Source: Hyphomonas sp. BRH_c22
Lineage (GTDB): Bacteria > Pseudomonadota > Alphaproteobacteria > Caulobacterales > Hyphomonadaceae
Assembly (NCBI RefSeq): GCF_000961795.1
Contig: NZ_LADU01000054.1
Coordinates: 18,609-82,608 of the forward strand
Length of the DNA: 64,000 nt
Reading direction: 5' to 3'
Part shown: one piece after another, positions 34,806 through 44,167 of the stretch
How positions within the stretch are numbered: position 1 is the stretch's first letter
How the letters are laid out: the number at the start of each line of letters is the position of its first letter
Position numbers and translations under genes: made by a program
Notes under the pieces: model-generated
Told to the model about the DNA's origin: nothing
Database searches by the model: none
What the model saw: the letters and a program-made list of their open reading frames with translations, nothing else

Positions 34806-36098
34806 CTAATTCAGGCCCTTGTGAACCACGCCACCTTTCATCACGAAGTCGACCGATTCAAGTTCCGTGATCTTCTTCAGGGGGTCAGCGGTCACAGCGA
34901 TGAGATCGGCATATTTTCCAGCTTCCAGCGTGCCAATGTCAGTCTCCATTTCCAGATGCCGGGATGCGGTCACAGTCGCAGAGCGGATCGCCTCTTCCGG
35001 CGTGAAGCCAGCCTGGACCATGAGCGCGAATTCCTTGGCGTTCTCACCGTGGCGGGAAACGCCCGTATCAGTGCCGAAAGCCACATTTACCCCGCCCTCA
35101 CGGGCACGGCGCAGCATGTCGAGCATCAGCGGCCCGACGATCGCGGCCTTCTTGCGCGAGGCCTCAGGGAGCCAGGGCTCATTGGTCCAGCCCGTGACGG
35201 TTGCGCCAGCCAGCACCGTCGGCACAAGGGTGGCGCCGTGTTCCTTGAACAGGGCAATCGATTCGTCATCGAGGTAAGTGCCGTGTTCAATGGAATCGAT
35301 ACCGGCACGAAGCGCGGCATTGACGCCGCCCTTGCCGTGGGCATGAGCGGTGACCTGACGCCCCATCGCATGCGCTGCCTCGACGATGGCGACGAGTTCA
35401 TCCTGCGAGAATTGCTGCTCGAGCCCGGCCGACGTGTTCGACAGGACACCGCCCGTCGCCGTGATCTTGATGATGTCGGCACCTTCCTTGACCTGCTGGC
35501 GGACGGCGCGGCGGCAGTCATCCGCACCGTTGCAGACATTCGTGCCCGTGAACAGTTTCATGACCGGCGAGGAATAGCCGTTCACGTCGCCATGGCCACC
35601 CGTGACGGAGATCGCCTGGCCCGCCGCACGCATCCGCGGACCGACGACCGCGCCGCGGGCAATGGCATCGCGCAGGCCGAAGATGGTATCGTTGCCGGCG
35701 CCAACATCCTGAACAGTGGTGAATCCGGCTTCCAGTGTGACCTTGGCGAAGGCGGCGCCATCAAAGGCGGTATCCACGGCGGAATCCGTGAAACTTTTCA
35801 AGCGTTCATCCGGGCCATTCTCGCCGGTGATATGGACATGGCTGTCGATGAGACCGGGAAGGACATAGGCGCTTTTGAGGTCAATGACCGGCGCGCCCTT
35901 CGCGCCGGACTTGTAGCCAGGCTGGATCGATACGATGCGCCCGTCCTTGACGGTGATTGTCTGCTGGGTGAGGTAGCCCTCGCCCGGAACCGCCAGAACG
36001 TGGCCTGCGTGCACGACCGCGTCCTGTGCGCTGGCAACACCCGCCGCGACGATGCAGGCAGTCGAGAGGGCCAGAGATTTCAAAAGTGCAGTCTTCAT
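34806..36098 (-). CDS. exported metal-dependent amidohydrolase
   Basis: 430 residues with a Sec signal peptide (MKTALLKSLALSTACIVAAG ending near VASA). Metal ligands are visible in GLIDSHVHITGE (HxH), the carboxylated-Lys region VILPG-FTTVQDVGAG, QVTAHAHGKGG, and GTDTGVSRHGENAKEFALM. It resembles exported Xaa-Pro dipeptidase/imidazolonepropionase-like hydrolases. The ATG at 36098 replaces an in-frame upstream start at 36332, which would extend into a poorly conserved stretch. Upstream of the OmpA-like gene on the same strand. Confidence 0.9.
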   Translation of the reverse strand: MKTALLKSLALSTACIVAAGVASAQDAVVHAGHVLAVPGEGYLTQQTITVKDGRIVSIQPGYKSGAKGAPVIDLKSAYVLPGLIDSHVHITGENGPDERLKSFTDSAVDTAFDGAAFAKVTLEAGFTTVQDVGAGNDTIFGLRDAIARGAVVGPRMRAAGQAISVTGGHGDVNGYSSPVMKLFTGTNVCNGADDCRRAVRQQVKEGADIIKITATGGVLSNTSAGLEQQFSQDELVAIVEAAHAMGRQVTAHAHGKGGVNAALRAGIDSIEHGTYLDDESIALFKEHGATLVPTVLAGATVTGWTNEPWLPEASRKKAAIVGPLMLDMLRRAREGGVNVAFGTDTGVSRHGENAKEFALMVQAGFTPEEAIRSATVTASRHLEMETDIGTLEAGKYADLIAVTADPLKKITELESVDFVMKGGVVHKGLN

Positions 36099-36211
36099 CG
36101 GATTGGCCTTTCTCGGGGCGTCTGGGTGATTTTCATTGCACCATTTTCGCGGGCGTCGGTCAGGAAGGCGAGGCCCTGATGAGGCGCGTGTCCCTGGTGC
36201 GATTTCGGGAT

Positions 36212-37123
36212 TCAGGCCGGCAGCCTGTCGGCCGGGTAGTGCGGATAGCTGGCTTTCAGAACGCCATGATTGAGAAGCGTTTCCGCGACCTGCCTGGTGC
36301 CCGTTGAATCGAATATACGTGTACGGATCCAATAATTCTCGGCCCGGCGGCTGGCTGACAGCGCGACGACTTCACGGCGGAGGATATAGTCTTCGCCAAC
36401 AAAGAGCGGCCCGTCGATCATGCGCATTTCAAGGTCGGCAAACAGGCCGATGGACGGATGCTTGACCGGCCAGTTGGCCATTCCGCCGGTATAGTTGGCG
36501 AGGACGCTGACCATTTCCAGCGGGATGACGGGGCGGCCCCAGGGAGACGCTTCGGCATCGCTGTACCAGTCGCTTGGCTCGGTGATGACGGCAAGTTTCT
36601 GATTCAGGCTGAAAGGATACAGGTTGCCCATATGCTGGTCGGCGTCCATGCGGACCGGTTCGTCCTTCGTGGTGGTCAGGCCAACCTTCATGTCGGCGAG
36701 GATCACAAGATCCTCAGCCGGACGGAGTTTCGCCATGCGCGCTTCGAGCAAGGTCTCGCCATGGTCAGGGCCGAGCGTTGCGCTCGCCTCCAGGACAGGT
36801 GTGCCGTCTTCCTTTTCCGCCCAGCATTTGGCCCGTGTTTCGCCGGGCGCCGGACGCTCGACAAAGGCGCGGACCTTCTCGCCCTCGAACACCATGTTCA
36901 GGAAATGGGTAGAGAGACAGCCGCGCTCGAACCAGTCCTTGCCCCAGATATCGAAAAGCATCGGCACGAATTGCTGGAAATGCGTCGGGCCTTCGATCGG
37001 ACCCGCCTTGATGCCAAGCCGTTCGGCCTCGGCATCGTCGTGCAGGGACTTGTGGCCGCCATAGGATTGCTCCTGCAGCATCTGCGCGGGCGCGCGAAAC
37101 GGGCCTTTCAGGACGTCGCTCAT
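36212..37123 (-). CDS. MaoC-like (hot-dog fold) protein of unknown substrate
   Basis: 303 residues. Segments such as AGPIEGPTHFQQFVPMLFDI, GCLSTHFLNMVFEGEKVRAF and AKCWAEKEDGTPVLEASATL resemble a hot-dog-fold MaoC-type dehydratase domain, possibly doubled. An acyl-CoA hydratase or thioesterase role is plausible but unsupported. The start at 37123 is favoured by AAGGGAGAAG just upstream; the frame is open to 37153. Upstream of the amidohydrolase gene on the same strand. Confidence 0.7.
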   Translation of the reverse strand: MSDVLKGPFRAPAQMLQEQSYGGHKSLHDDAEAERLGIKAGPIEGPTHFQQFVPMLFDIWGKDWFERGCLSTHFLNMVFEGEKVRAFVERPAPGETRAKCWAEKEDGTPVLEASATLGPDHGETLLEARMAKLRPAEDLVILADMKVGLTTTKDEPVRMDADQHMGNLYPFSLNQKLAVITEPSDWYSDAEASPWGRPVIPLEMVSVLANYTGGMANWPVKHPSIGLFADLEMRMIDGPLFVGEDYILRREVVALSASRRAENYWIRTRIFDSTGTRQVAETLLNHGVLKASYPHYPADRLPA

Positions 37124-37195
37124 GTCTTCTCCCTTTTCGGCGGACAGTGCCACCTTCCTGCTGTCACGTCACCCCGCGGACCCGGCACGGCGCTC

Positions 37196-38422
37196 CTATT
37201 GCGTACTTGAATCAATCGCGCGCTGCACTGCCTTGTAAAAGGCCTTGCGGGCCTCGAATTCGCCATCGCGGTCTCCCAGAGCCGATGTCCAGCTGCTGTT
37301 GGATGCAATCACCAGATTGCGCGCGGGATCAATGAATATGCCCTGCCCGAATATGCCGTCGGCCTGGAACGAACCGTCGTCCCATGTCCACCATTGGTAT
37401 CCGTAGCCTTCGCCCGGCACACCATAGTCGACCTGTTTCTGCGTGGCGCTATCGAGCCATCCGTCTGGCAATATCTGCCCAGCGCCGGTTGCGCCGCCGT
37501 CAAGGATGAACTGGCCGAAGCGGGCAAAGTCACGCACCGATGCCTGTATGCAGCAGCCGCTGATCTCATGCCCGTCGGAGCCGAGCAACCAGGATGCGTC
37601 CTGTTGCATGCCATAGGGCTTCCAGATCTTTTCCGACAGGTAATCAGCCAATGGCTTTCCCGTCGCACGGCTGACGAGCACGCCGATCAGATTGGTTTCA
37701 CCGGTGGAATAGTTCCAGACCTGTCCTGCCGGATGCGCACGTCCTAGCGACGCCATATAGGTCGCTATCGCGCTCTTGCCGGGCTCCACCGTCAGTGTAT
37801 CAAACTTCGCCACGTCTGAATCGGGATCATCGTAATCCTCGTTCCAGGCAACGCCCGATGTCATTGTCAGCAATTGCACGACGGTGACGTCATCATAGGC
37901 CGATCCGCGCAACTCCTCGATATAGTTGGCAACCGGATCATTGATGCTGGCGATTGCGCCATCTGCAATGGCAGCGCCGACCAGCGTCGAGGTCAGCGAC
38001 TTGGCGACGGAGAAGCTGGTCCACCGGCCATCGGGCCTGAAACCGAGACCATAGCGCTCCAGTCGCACCTTGCCGTCCTGAATGACCACCAATCCCGATG
38101 TGCGGTTCCCGGCAAGGTAAGCGTCAATATCGACATCCAGAACGAGCGGATCTCCGTCCGGCAGCGGGCGGACGTCTCCGTCGGACTGAATTTCGCTCGA
38201 TTTGATGATGAACGGCACCTTGTCGAGCATGCGGAAACCTGCATCTCGCTGGCCCAGGTCCCAGAACAGGACATCCCTGCCGTACGGCTGGTGGCTGAGA
38301 AAGGCGCGCCAGTCAGGACCGATCACCGTCCAACCGACCGCCGCTGCAACGACAATGGCTGCCAAGCCGATACCCAAGCGACGAAGAAGTCCCATACGCA
38401 TGCCCGAAATGCCCGGAGGCAT
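37196..38422 (-). CDS. membrane-anchored serine hydrolase, class C beta-lactamase fold
   Basis: 408 residues. An N-terminal hydrophobic helix (about 13-35) anchors it, so the catalytic domain should face the periplasm. The SxxK motif is S138-K141 (FSVAKS) and the YxS/T motif is Y238 in NYSTGETN. The C-terminal GYGYQWWTWDDGSFQADGIF resembles 6-aminohexanoate-dimer hydrolase (NylB-like) proteins. The start at 38422 overlaps the stop of the upstream phosphotransferase gene as TAATG, with GGAAGGG before it, so translation is probably coupled. Confidence 0.9.
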   Translation of the reverse strand: MPPGISGMRMGLLRRLGIGLAAIVVAAAVGWTVIGPDWRAFLSHQPYGRDVLFWDLGQRDAGFRMLDKVPFIIKSSEIQSDGDVRPLPDGDPLVLDVDIDAYLAGNRTSGLVVIQDGKVRLERYGLGFRPDGRWTSFSVAKSLTSTLVGAAIADGAIASINDPVANYIEELRGSAYDDVTVVQLLTMTSGVAWNEDYDDPDSDVAKFDTLTVEPGKSAIATYMASLGRAHPAGQVWNYSTGETNLIGVLVSRATGKPLADYLSEKIWKPYGMQQDASWLLGSDGHEISGCCIQASVRDFARFGQFILDGGATGAGQILPDGWLDSATQKQVDYGVPGEGYGYQWWTWDDGSFQADGIFGQGIFIDPARNLVIASNSSWTSALGDRDGEFEARKAFYKAVQRAIDSSTQ

Positions 38423-39510
38423 TACCCTTCCATGCCGGCCTTGCGCGCATAACTGGCCGCAAACCGTGCGAGCGGTATGACACGTTCGGCATTGGCCTCG
38501 GCATTGGCGCTGTTTGCCGTGCCGTCACGCACGCGCCCGACAATTCCCTGCAGAATGCCCGCCAGTCGGAAGGCATTGTAGGCGAAGTAATAATCAAGCT
38601 CCGGCAAGCCGTCGCGGCCTGTGTGCGCGCAGTACATGCCGACATACTCTTCCATGGTCGGGATGCCCCAGGCCTTGAGGTCCGGAATGGCAGACAGGGA
38701 ACCACGGCTCGAATCGCCCGGTGGCATGACCCAGTTCATCAGGTGGTACGAGAAGTCGGCCAGCGGATCCCCGAGCGTTGAAAGCTCCCAGTCGAGCACG
38801 GCGATGACTTTCGGCTCGGTGGGGTGGAGCACCATATTGTCGAGACGATAGTCACCATGAACGATCGTCGTCTTGTCACCCGGCGGAATATTCTTCGGAA
38901 GCCACTCGATCAGCTGCTCCATTTCGGGAATGTGCATCGTTTCCGATGCCTTGTACTGCTTGGTCCAGCGATGAACCTGGCGGGCGACATAGTCGCCCTC
39001 CTTGCCGAAGCCCTCGAGCCCCGCCTTTTTCCAGTCTACATTGTGCAGGTCGGCGAAGGTCTTCAGTTTGGCTTCATAGATTTTGCGGCGCATCGCGGGC
39101 TCATAATCGGGGAGCGTGCCGTCCCAGAGGATGCGGCCTTCCACCATGTCCATCACGTAAAAGATCGTGCCGACAACATCTTCGTCCATGCAAAGACCGT
39201 AGGGCCGCGCGACCGGGTAGCCGAGGGGATAGAGCGCGTTAATGACACGAAATTCGCGGTCCACGGCGTGCGCGCTGGGCAGGAGATTGCCGGGCGGCTT
39301 GCGGCGCATGACGTATTTCTTTTTGGGCGTGACCAGCTGGTAGGTCGGGTTGGACTGGCCGCCCTTGAACTGGCGCACCTCCAGAGGGCCTTCATAGCCC
39401 TCCACATTCGCCTCCATCCAGGCGGCCAGGTTGGCCTCGTTGAACTTGTGCGATTCGACAACGGATTTGGTGCCGCTGAACAGATCCTGTGCCGTTTCTG
39501 TCTCTGCCAT
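38422..39510 (-). CDS. phosphotransferase family protein (ACAD10-like APH fold)
   Basis: 362-residue cytoplasmic kinase-fold protein. The nucleotide loop is near GGQSNPTYQLV and YVMRRKP; the catalytic loop is IVHGDYRLDNMVLHP and the Mg-binding segment VLDWELSTLGDPLADFSYHL. This matches the N-terminal phosphotransferase seen in ACAD10-type fatty-acid enzymes and their bacterial stand-alone relatives, possibly phosphorylating hydroxyacyl-CoAs. ATG at 39510 is chosen because the frame upstream overlaps the divergent L,D-transpeptidase-like gene. Coupled to the downstream hydrolase. Confidence 0.9.
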   Translation of the reverse strand: MAETETAQDLFSGTKSVVESHKFNEANLAAWMEANVEGYEGPLEVRQFKGGQSNPTYQLVTPKKKYVMRRKPPGNLLPSAHAVDREFRVINALYPLGYPVARPYGLCMDEDVVGTIFYVMDMVEGRILWDGTLPDYEPAMRRKIYEAKLKTFADLHNVDWKKAGLEGFGKEGDYVARQVHRWTKQYKASETMHIPEMEQLIEWLPKNIPPGDKTTIVHGDYRLDNMVLHPTEPKVIAVLDWELSTLGDPLADFSYHLMNWVMPPGDSSRGSLSAIPDLKAWGIPTMEEYVGMYCAHTGRDGLPELDYYFAYNAFRLAGILQGIVGRVRDGTANSANAEANAERVIPLARFAASYARKAGMEG

Positions 39511-39615
39511 GGGGTCGGTCTCACTTCCAGGGTTTGCTGGTGAATACAATAACGGCCACCCGTGCCGTGCCAAGGCCTGCCGTAAGGTCGCCACAATTTC
39601 AGGGCAGGCTTTTTT

Positions 39616-40206
39616 ATGATGAAACGACTGGCCACAATTTCCTTCCTGTTGCTTCTGGCGGCGGCACCTGCCCATGCCAAGAATCTTGCGCCGAACGGTG
39701 CCCTGCGGCCGCAGCTGCTCGCTCAGGCCCTGGCCGCGCACACGGCGCATGCCGGCAAAGCCGCCAATGAGGGCGTTGTCGTGGTCGTCGATTACTCGCT
39801 TCACTCGAAAGACGAGCGTCTGTTTGTCGTGAACCTCGAGAGCGGCGACATAACCTCCTATCGCGCGGCGCACGGACGCGGCTCTGATACAGATCATGAC
39901 GGCTTGCTGGACCGGTTCTCCGATACGCCTGGCTCCAGCGCGAGTCCCGCGGGTGCCTTACGCATAGCCGAGCCCTATTATGGCAAGCATGGCCTCAGCA
40001 TTCGCCTTGATGGCCTGGACGAGACCAACAAGTCATCACGGGAGCGCGCCATCGTTGTGCATGCGGCAAGCTACGCTGAACCGGAATTCCTTGCCCAGCA
40101 TGGCAAGCTCGGGCGTTCGAACGGTTGTATTGCGTTTTCGAAGGCAGACTTTGACCGGTTCATTGCCAGTGTCCCTGAAGGGACGCTGATTTTCGTGAGC
40201 CGCTAG
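39616..40206 (+). CDS. murein L,D-transpeptidase catalytic domain family protein
   Basis: 196 residues with a signal peptide (MMKRLATISFLLLLAAAPAHA). The catalytic segment is GRSNGCIAF with C171, and H149 lies in IVVHAASYAEPE. This matches the YkuD-like family that forms or exchanges peptidoglycan cross-links or protein anchors in the periplasm, though the family may also contain peptidases. ATG ATG begins the frame; the second could also serve. Convergent with purD, overlapping by 4 bases. Confidence 0.88.
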   Translation: MMKRLATISFLLLLAAAPAHAKNLAPNGALRPQLLAQALAAHTAHAGKAANEGVVVVVDYSLHSKDERLFVVNLESGDITSYRAAHGRGSDTDHDGLLDRFSDTPGSSASPAGALRIAEPYYGKHGLSIRLDGLDETNKSSRERAIVVHAASYAEPEFLAQHGKLGRSNGCIAFSKADFDRFIASVPEGTLIFVSR

Positions 40207-41498
40207 CTGCGCTTCAGCGCACGCCAGCCAATATCGCGGCGGCAGAATCCTTCCGGCCAGTCAATTCGATCCACACCCGCATAGGCGCGTGAAATTGCCT
40301 CCTCGAGGCTCGCACCGGATGCGGTGACGTTCAAGACCCGCCCGCCCGCTGCAACGATGGCTCCTTCGGAATCCCTGTCGGTGCCTGCATGGAACACAGT
40401 GACACCCGGCATATTGTTCGCCTCAGCCAGGCCATTGATCACCGATCCCCTGGCATAGCTGCCGGGATAGCCTTCAGACGCCAGCACCACGGTCGCCGTC
40501 GGATCGAAGCGTTCGAGTTCAAAGAGGGATTCGAAGGCGTCCTCATTGCCGTCGAGTCCGCCAGTCGCGGCGGCGAGAATGGCCGGAACAATGTCGCCGG
40601 CGAGCCCTTTCATCAGGACCTGGCATTCCGGATCACCAAAGCGGGCATTGAATTCGACAACCTTTGGCCCGTCCCCTGTCACCATGACGCCAACATAAAG
40701 TACGCCCTGATAGGGCATGCCGTCTTTCGCCATGCCTTTCAGCATGGGCTGGACGATCTCGGACTTGATGCGGTCCATGACGGCCTGCGTCACCACGGGC
40801 GCGGGAGCGTAAGCACCCATGCCGCCAGTGTTGGGACCGGTGTCGCCGTCACCGACACGCTTGTGATCCTGCGCGGCTGGCAGGTAGACAGCGCCATGGC
40901 CGTCCGTGATCACGAAAATGCTGGCCTCCTCGCCATGCATGAATTCCTCGATGATCAGAGTTGCCGACGCGTCACCAAACTTGCCGGACAGCATGTCGTC
41001 GACTTCGGCATCAGCCTGTTCAAGCGTCTCGGCGATGACGACGCCCTTGCCAGCTGCAAGGCCATCCGCCTTGAGCACGAAAGGCGCCTCCATCGTGCGC
41101 AGGAAGGATTTGGCGAGCGCAGGCGTGGTGAACTCGCCATAGGCGGCCGTGGGAACGCCATAGGCCATCATCCGCGCCTTGGAGAATGACTTGGAGGATT
41201 CCAGCTGGGCGGCGAGACGGCTGGGACCGAACACGTCGAATCCGCGGGCACGCAGGATGTCGGCAAGACCGAGGGCGAGTGGGGCTTCCGGGCCGATCAC
41301 GACGAGGTCCGGCTCGACCTGCAGGGTCAGTTTCACGAGATTGTCGATATCGTCAGCGGCAACATCGAAGCACGGGCCGATCACGTCCATGCCGGGATTT
41401 CCCGGTGTCGAGTGGACCACGTCCACAAGGGGCGACTGGTCGATCTTCCAGGCCAGCGCATGTTCACGCCCGCCGGATCCGATGAGGAGGATGTTCAT
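40203..41498 (-). CDS. purD: phosphoribosylamine-glycine ligase
   Basis: ATP-grasp enzyme that makes glycinamide ribonucleotide in purine synthesis. 431 residues, normal length. The N-terminus is MNILLIGSGGREHALAWKI, the ATP-grasp region holds FVLKADGLAAGKGVVI and GVMVTGDGPKVVEFNARFGD followed by PECQVLMKGL. Divergent from xseA with a 47-base gap and convergent with the L,D-transpeptidase-like gene. Confidence 0.97.
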   Translation of the reverse strand: MNILLIGSGGREHALAWKIDQSPLVDVVHSTPGNPGMDVIGPCFDVAADDIDNLVKLTLQVEPDLVVIGPEAPLALGLADILRARGFDVFGPSRLAAQLESSKSFSKARMMAYGVPTAAYGEFTTPALAKSFLRTMEAPFVLKADGLAAGKGVVIAETLEQADAEVDDMLSGKFGDASATLIIEEFMHGEEASIFVITDGHGAVYLPAAQDHKRVGDGDTGPNTGGMGAYAPAPVVTQAVMDRIKSEIVQPMLKGMAKDGMPYQGVLYVGVMVTGDGPKVVEFNARFGDPECQVLMKGLAGDIVPAILAAATGGLDGNEDAFESLFELERFDPTATVVLASEGYPGSYARGSVINGLAEANNMPGVTVFHAGTDRDSEGAIVAAGGRVLNVTASGASLEEAISRAYAGVDRIDWPEGFCRRDIGWRALKRS

Positions 41499-41545
41499 GG
41501 GATTTGGCCCCTCGCCTGCAGCTTTCCAGTCGCTATAAAGGCTGG

Positions 41546-42949
41546 ATGCCTGACTCGCCAGTGCCCAATGACCATGCCGTTTCCGTCTCGGAGCTCGCCG
41601 CGAGCCTGAAACGGACGATTGAATCGAATTTTGACCATGTGGTCGTGCGCGGCGAGCTTGGCCGGGTGACGATTGCGCGGTCAGGTCACATGTATGCCGA
41701 CATCAAGGATGAGAAGGCGGTCCTGAACACGATCATGTGGAAGGGGCAGGTCGACAAGCTGCCTTTCCGGCCTGAAGAGGGCCTGGAAGTGATCGCGACG
41801 GGGCGGCTGTCCATTTATGAGGGCCGGTCGAATTACCAGCTGATTGCAAGCTCGATGCGTCCTGCCGGCGCTGGTGCGCTGATGGCGCTGCTGGAAGAGC
41901 GCAAGAAGAAGCTGGCCGCAGAAGGCCTGTTCGACGCGAGCCACAAGAAGAAACTGCCATACCTGCCGCTTACGATTGGTGTCATCACGAGCCCGACAGG
42001 CGCAGTGATCCGCGATATCCTGCACCGTATCCAGGACCGTTTCCCGGTCCGCGTGATCGTCTGGCCAGCCCTTGTGCAGGGCGATGCAGCCGCAGCGCAG
42101 GTGACTGCAGGCATCAAAGGCTTCAACGCCATGACCGGGGCTGACAGGCCAGACGTGCTGATCGTGGCGCGCGGTGGCGGCTCAATCGAGGATCTGTGGC
42201 CATTCAACGAGGAGATCGTTGTCCGCGCGGCCTTTGAAAGCGAGATTCCGCTGATTTCCGCGGTCGGCCATGAAACCGATACGACCCTGATCGACTATGT
42301 CTCCGATGCTCGCGCACCGACGCCCACGGGCGCCGCCGAGATTGCCGTGCCCGTGCGCAGCGAACTGTTGCTGAGCATTGAGGAAAGCGGGGCCCGCCTG
42401 AAGCGCGCGCTGGCTCGGCGGACGGCACGGTCACGCGATGCCCTGCGGGCGGCACGCATGCCCCGGCCTGAGACGCTGCTGCAGTCGAAACGCCAGAGGC
42501 TGGACTATGCGGCGGCTAACCTGCCGCGCGCGACCCGCGCCCTGATAGAGCGCAGCCGGTCGCGGCTGGCTTCGGCGCAAATCAGCCCGGCCGGTCTGAG
42601 AGCAGATATCCGGCGGTCGCGCCAGAGCCTGCGAGAAACCGCCGTGCGCGCCCGACCGGCCCTGATACGCCTGATGGACCGTCGGCGTGTGGCGCTGGAA
42701 TCGCAGGGCAAGCTGCTGGAAACGCTCTCATACCATGCCACGCTCAGCCGGGGGTATGCCATCGTGCGGGGTGAGGATGGCAAGCTCATCCGAACATCCG
42801 GCATTGCCGGAAAGTCGGCAACATTTCGCGTCAGCTTCTCGGATGGCGACGTCATGGCCGCACCGCTGGATGGTTCTGCCCCGTCGCCAGCGGCGGCCCC
42901 CAAAGCAAAAAAAGCCCCGGCCAAGGGAGGTCAGGGCTCTTTGTTCTAG
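41546..42949 (+). CDS. xseA: exodeoxyribonuclease VII large subunit
   Basis: Degrades single-stranded DNA together with the small subunit XseB, which is not in this window. 467 residues. The N-terminal OB-fold (about 10-105, ELAASLKRTIESNF, VRGELGRVTIARSGHMY) is followed by the catalytic region with GVITSPTGAVIRDILHRI, VARGGGSIEDLWPFN and SAVGHETDTTLIDYVSDARA, and a C-terminal coiled-coil part. ATG at 41546 is chosen; a longer frame from 41504 adds an unrelated leader. Confidence 0.96.
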   Translation: MPDSPVPNDHAVSVSELAASLKRTIESNFDHVVVRGELGRVTIARSGHMYADIKDEKAVLNTIMWKGQVDKLPFRPEEGLEVIATGRLSIYEGRSNYQLIASSMRPAGAGALMALLEERKKKLAAEGLFDASHKKKLPYLPLTIGVITSPTGAVIRDILHRIQDRFPVRVIVWPALVQGDAAAAQVTAGIKGFNAMTGADRPDVLIVARGGGSIEDLWPFNEEIVVRAAFESEIPLISAVGHETDTTLIDYVSDARAPTPTGAAEIAVPVRSELLLSIEESGARLKRALARRTARSRDALRAARMPRPETLLQSKRQRLDYAAANLPRATRALIERSRSRLASAQISPAGLRADIRRSRQSLRETAVRARPALIRLMDRRRVALESQGKLLETLSYHATLSRGYAIVRGEDGKLIRTSGIAGKSATFRVSFSDGDVMAAPLDGSAPSPAAAPKAKKAPAKGGQGSLF

Positions 42950-42962
42950 AGGTTATGAACGA

Positions 42963-43175
42963 TCAGCTGCCCGAAAGGTCTTCCTGCAGGACCGTCATCT
43001 GGAACTGGTAGGATATCTCGCCCTCGTCAATATCCTTGTAGACCAGGGCAATGAACTCGGCGCCGAGATAAACCTCGACGGAATCATCAGTCTTGTCTCG
43101 CGCCAGCAGGCGCAGGCCCGGGTGCAATTTTTCTTTCAGGTACGCCTCAAGACGCAGTGTTTCTTCACGTTCCAT
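42963..43175 (-). CDS. DUF3126 family protein
   Basis: 70 residues beginning MEREETLRLEAYLKEKLHPG, followed by DSVEVYLGAEFIALVYKDID. Matches DUF3126, a short alphaproteobacterial family of unknown role. AAGGAG lies 8 bases before the ATG at 43175; an upstream GTG is less likely. It lies downstream of cysE on the same strand, a common neighbourhood for this family. Confidence 0.88.
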   Translation of the reverse strand: MEREETLRLEAYLKEKLHPGLRLLARDKTDDSVEVYLGAEFIALVYKDIDEGEISYQFQMTVLQEDLSGS

Positions 43176-43273
43176 GACGCGCACTCCTTGGTAATTCAGC
43201 GGCGCAACCTAGTCTTTTTCTTTTGCAGCGCAACAGGGGCGCCTGCAAACAGATGTGAGCAGGCACGCGTGAC

Positions 43274-44086
43274 TTACTTGGCCATTTCGTCCGGAATGTT
43301 CTGATCCATCGTCTTGGCCGGCTGGCAACAGAGCGGTTCGCCGACAATCCTGGCCGGGACGCCAGCCACGGTGCAATGAGCCGGCACGTCCTTGAGCACG
43401 ACGCTGCCCGCAGCCACCTTGGCTTCGTCGCCAATCGTGATGTTGCCCAGAACTTTTGCACCGACGGAAAGGAGCACGCCGCGGCCGATTTTCGGGTGGC
43501 GGTCTCCCACTTCCTTGCCGGTGCCGCCCAGCGTCACGCCGTGAAGCAGCGAACATCCATCGCCAACAATGGCCGTTTCGCCGATCGTGATGCCGGTGGC
43601 ATGATCGAGCATGACGCCCGTTCCGATGCGGGCGGCGGGATGGATATCGACGCCAAACAGTTCTGAGGCAACGCCCTGGAAATGGAAGGCAAGCGATTCC
43701 CTGCCCTGCCGCCAAAGGACATGCGCGATGCGGTGCGTCTGCAACGCCAGGAAACCCTTGAAGAACAGGAATGGCTGCAGCATTCCCCGGCAAGCCGGGT
43801 CACGCTCCAGCACCGCCTGCATGTCTGCCTCCGCCGCCGCAAGCAGCGAGGGATCGGAATCATAGGCAGTGGACAGGATGTGGCGCACCTGAAGCGTACC
43901 CATGACAGGGCCACCCAGTTTCTCGGCCAAATGATAGGACAAGGCCTGGCAGAGCGAGGAATGCGCCAGGATCGCCGCGTTGATATAGCTCGCGAGCGTG
44001 GGCTCTTCAGCCGCTGCAGCTGCAGCCTCGAAACGCAGCCGGCGCCATGCGGGCGGCGGGGCACCGATATCAGGGTTTTCGACCAT
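43274..44086 (-). CDS. cysE: serine O-acetyltransferase
   Basis: Makes O-acetylserine, the precursor of cysteine, from serine and acetyl-CoA. The N-terminal helical domain (1-150) is followed by the left-handed beta-helix with GVDIHPAARIGTGVMLDHAT, GVTLGGTGKEVGDRHPKIGR and the catalytic His. 270 residues from the ATG at 44086, set by GGAGG 5 bases upstream. The C-terminal tail ends ...NIPDEMAK rather than the classical Ile-ending peptide that binds cysteine synthase, so complex formation is uncertain. Confidence 0.94.
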   Translation of the reverse strand: MVENPDIGAPPPAWRRLRFEAAAAAAEEPTLASYINAAILAHSSLCQALSYHLAEKLGGPVMGTLQVRHILSTAYDSDPSLLAAAEADMQAVLERDPACRGMLQPFLFFKGFLALQTHRIAHVLWRQGRESLAFHFQGVASELFGVDIHPAARIGTGVMLDHATGITIGETAIVGDGCSLLHGVTLGGTGKEVGDRHPKIGRGVLLSVGAKVLGNITIGDEAKVAAGSVVLKDVPAHCTVAGVPARIVGEPLCCQPAKTMDQNIPDEMAK

Positions 44087-44167
44087 TCCGGCCTCCGTCA
44101 ATAATCGCTTCTTAGGCACATGGGCAAAAGTTGCGCCCGTATCAAGTTCCCTGCTTTCACAATTAAC

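Noticed and set aside
34524..36179. 551-residue plus-strand frame opposite the amidohydrolase and OmpA-like genes
   Set aside because: Antisense shadow, covering the signal peptides and metal motifs of the real genes.
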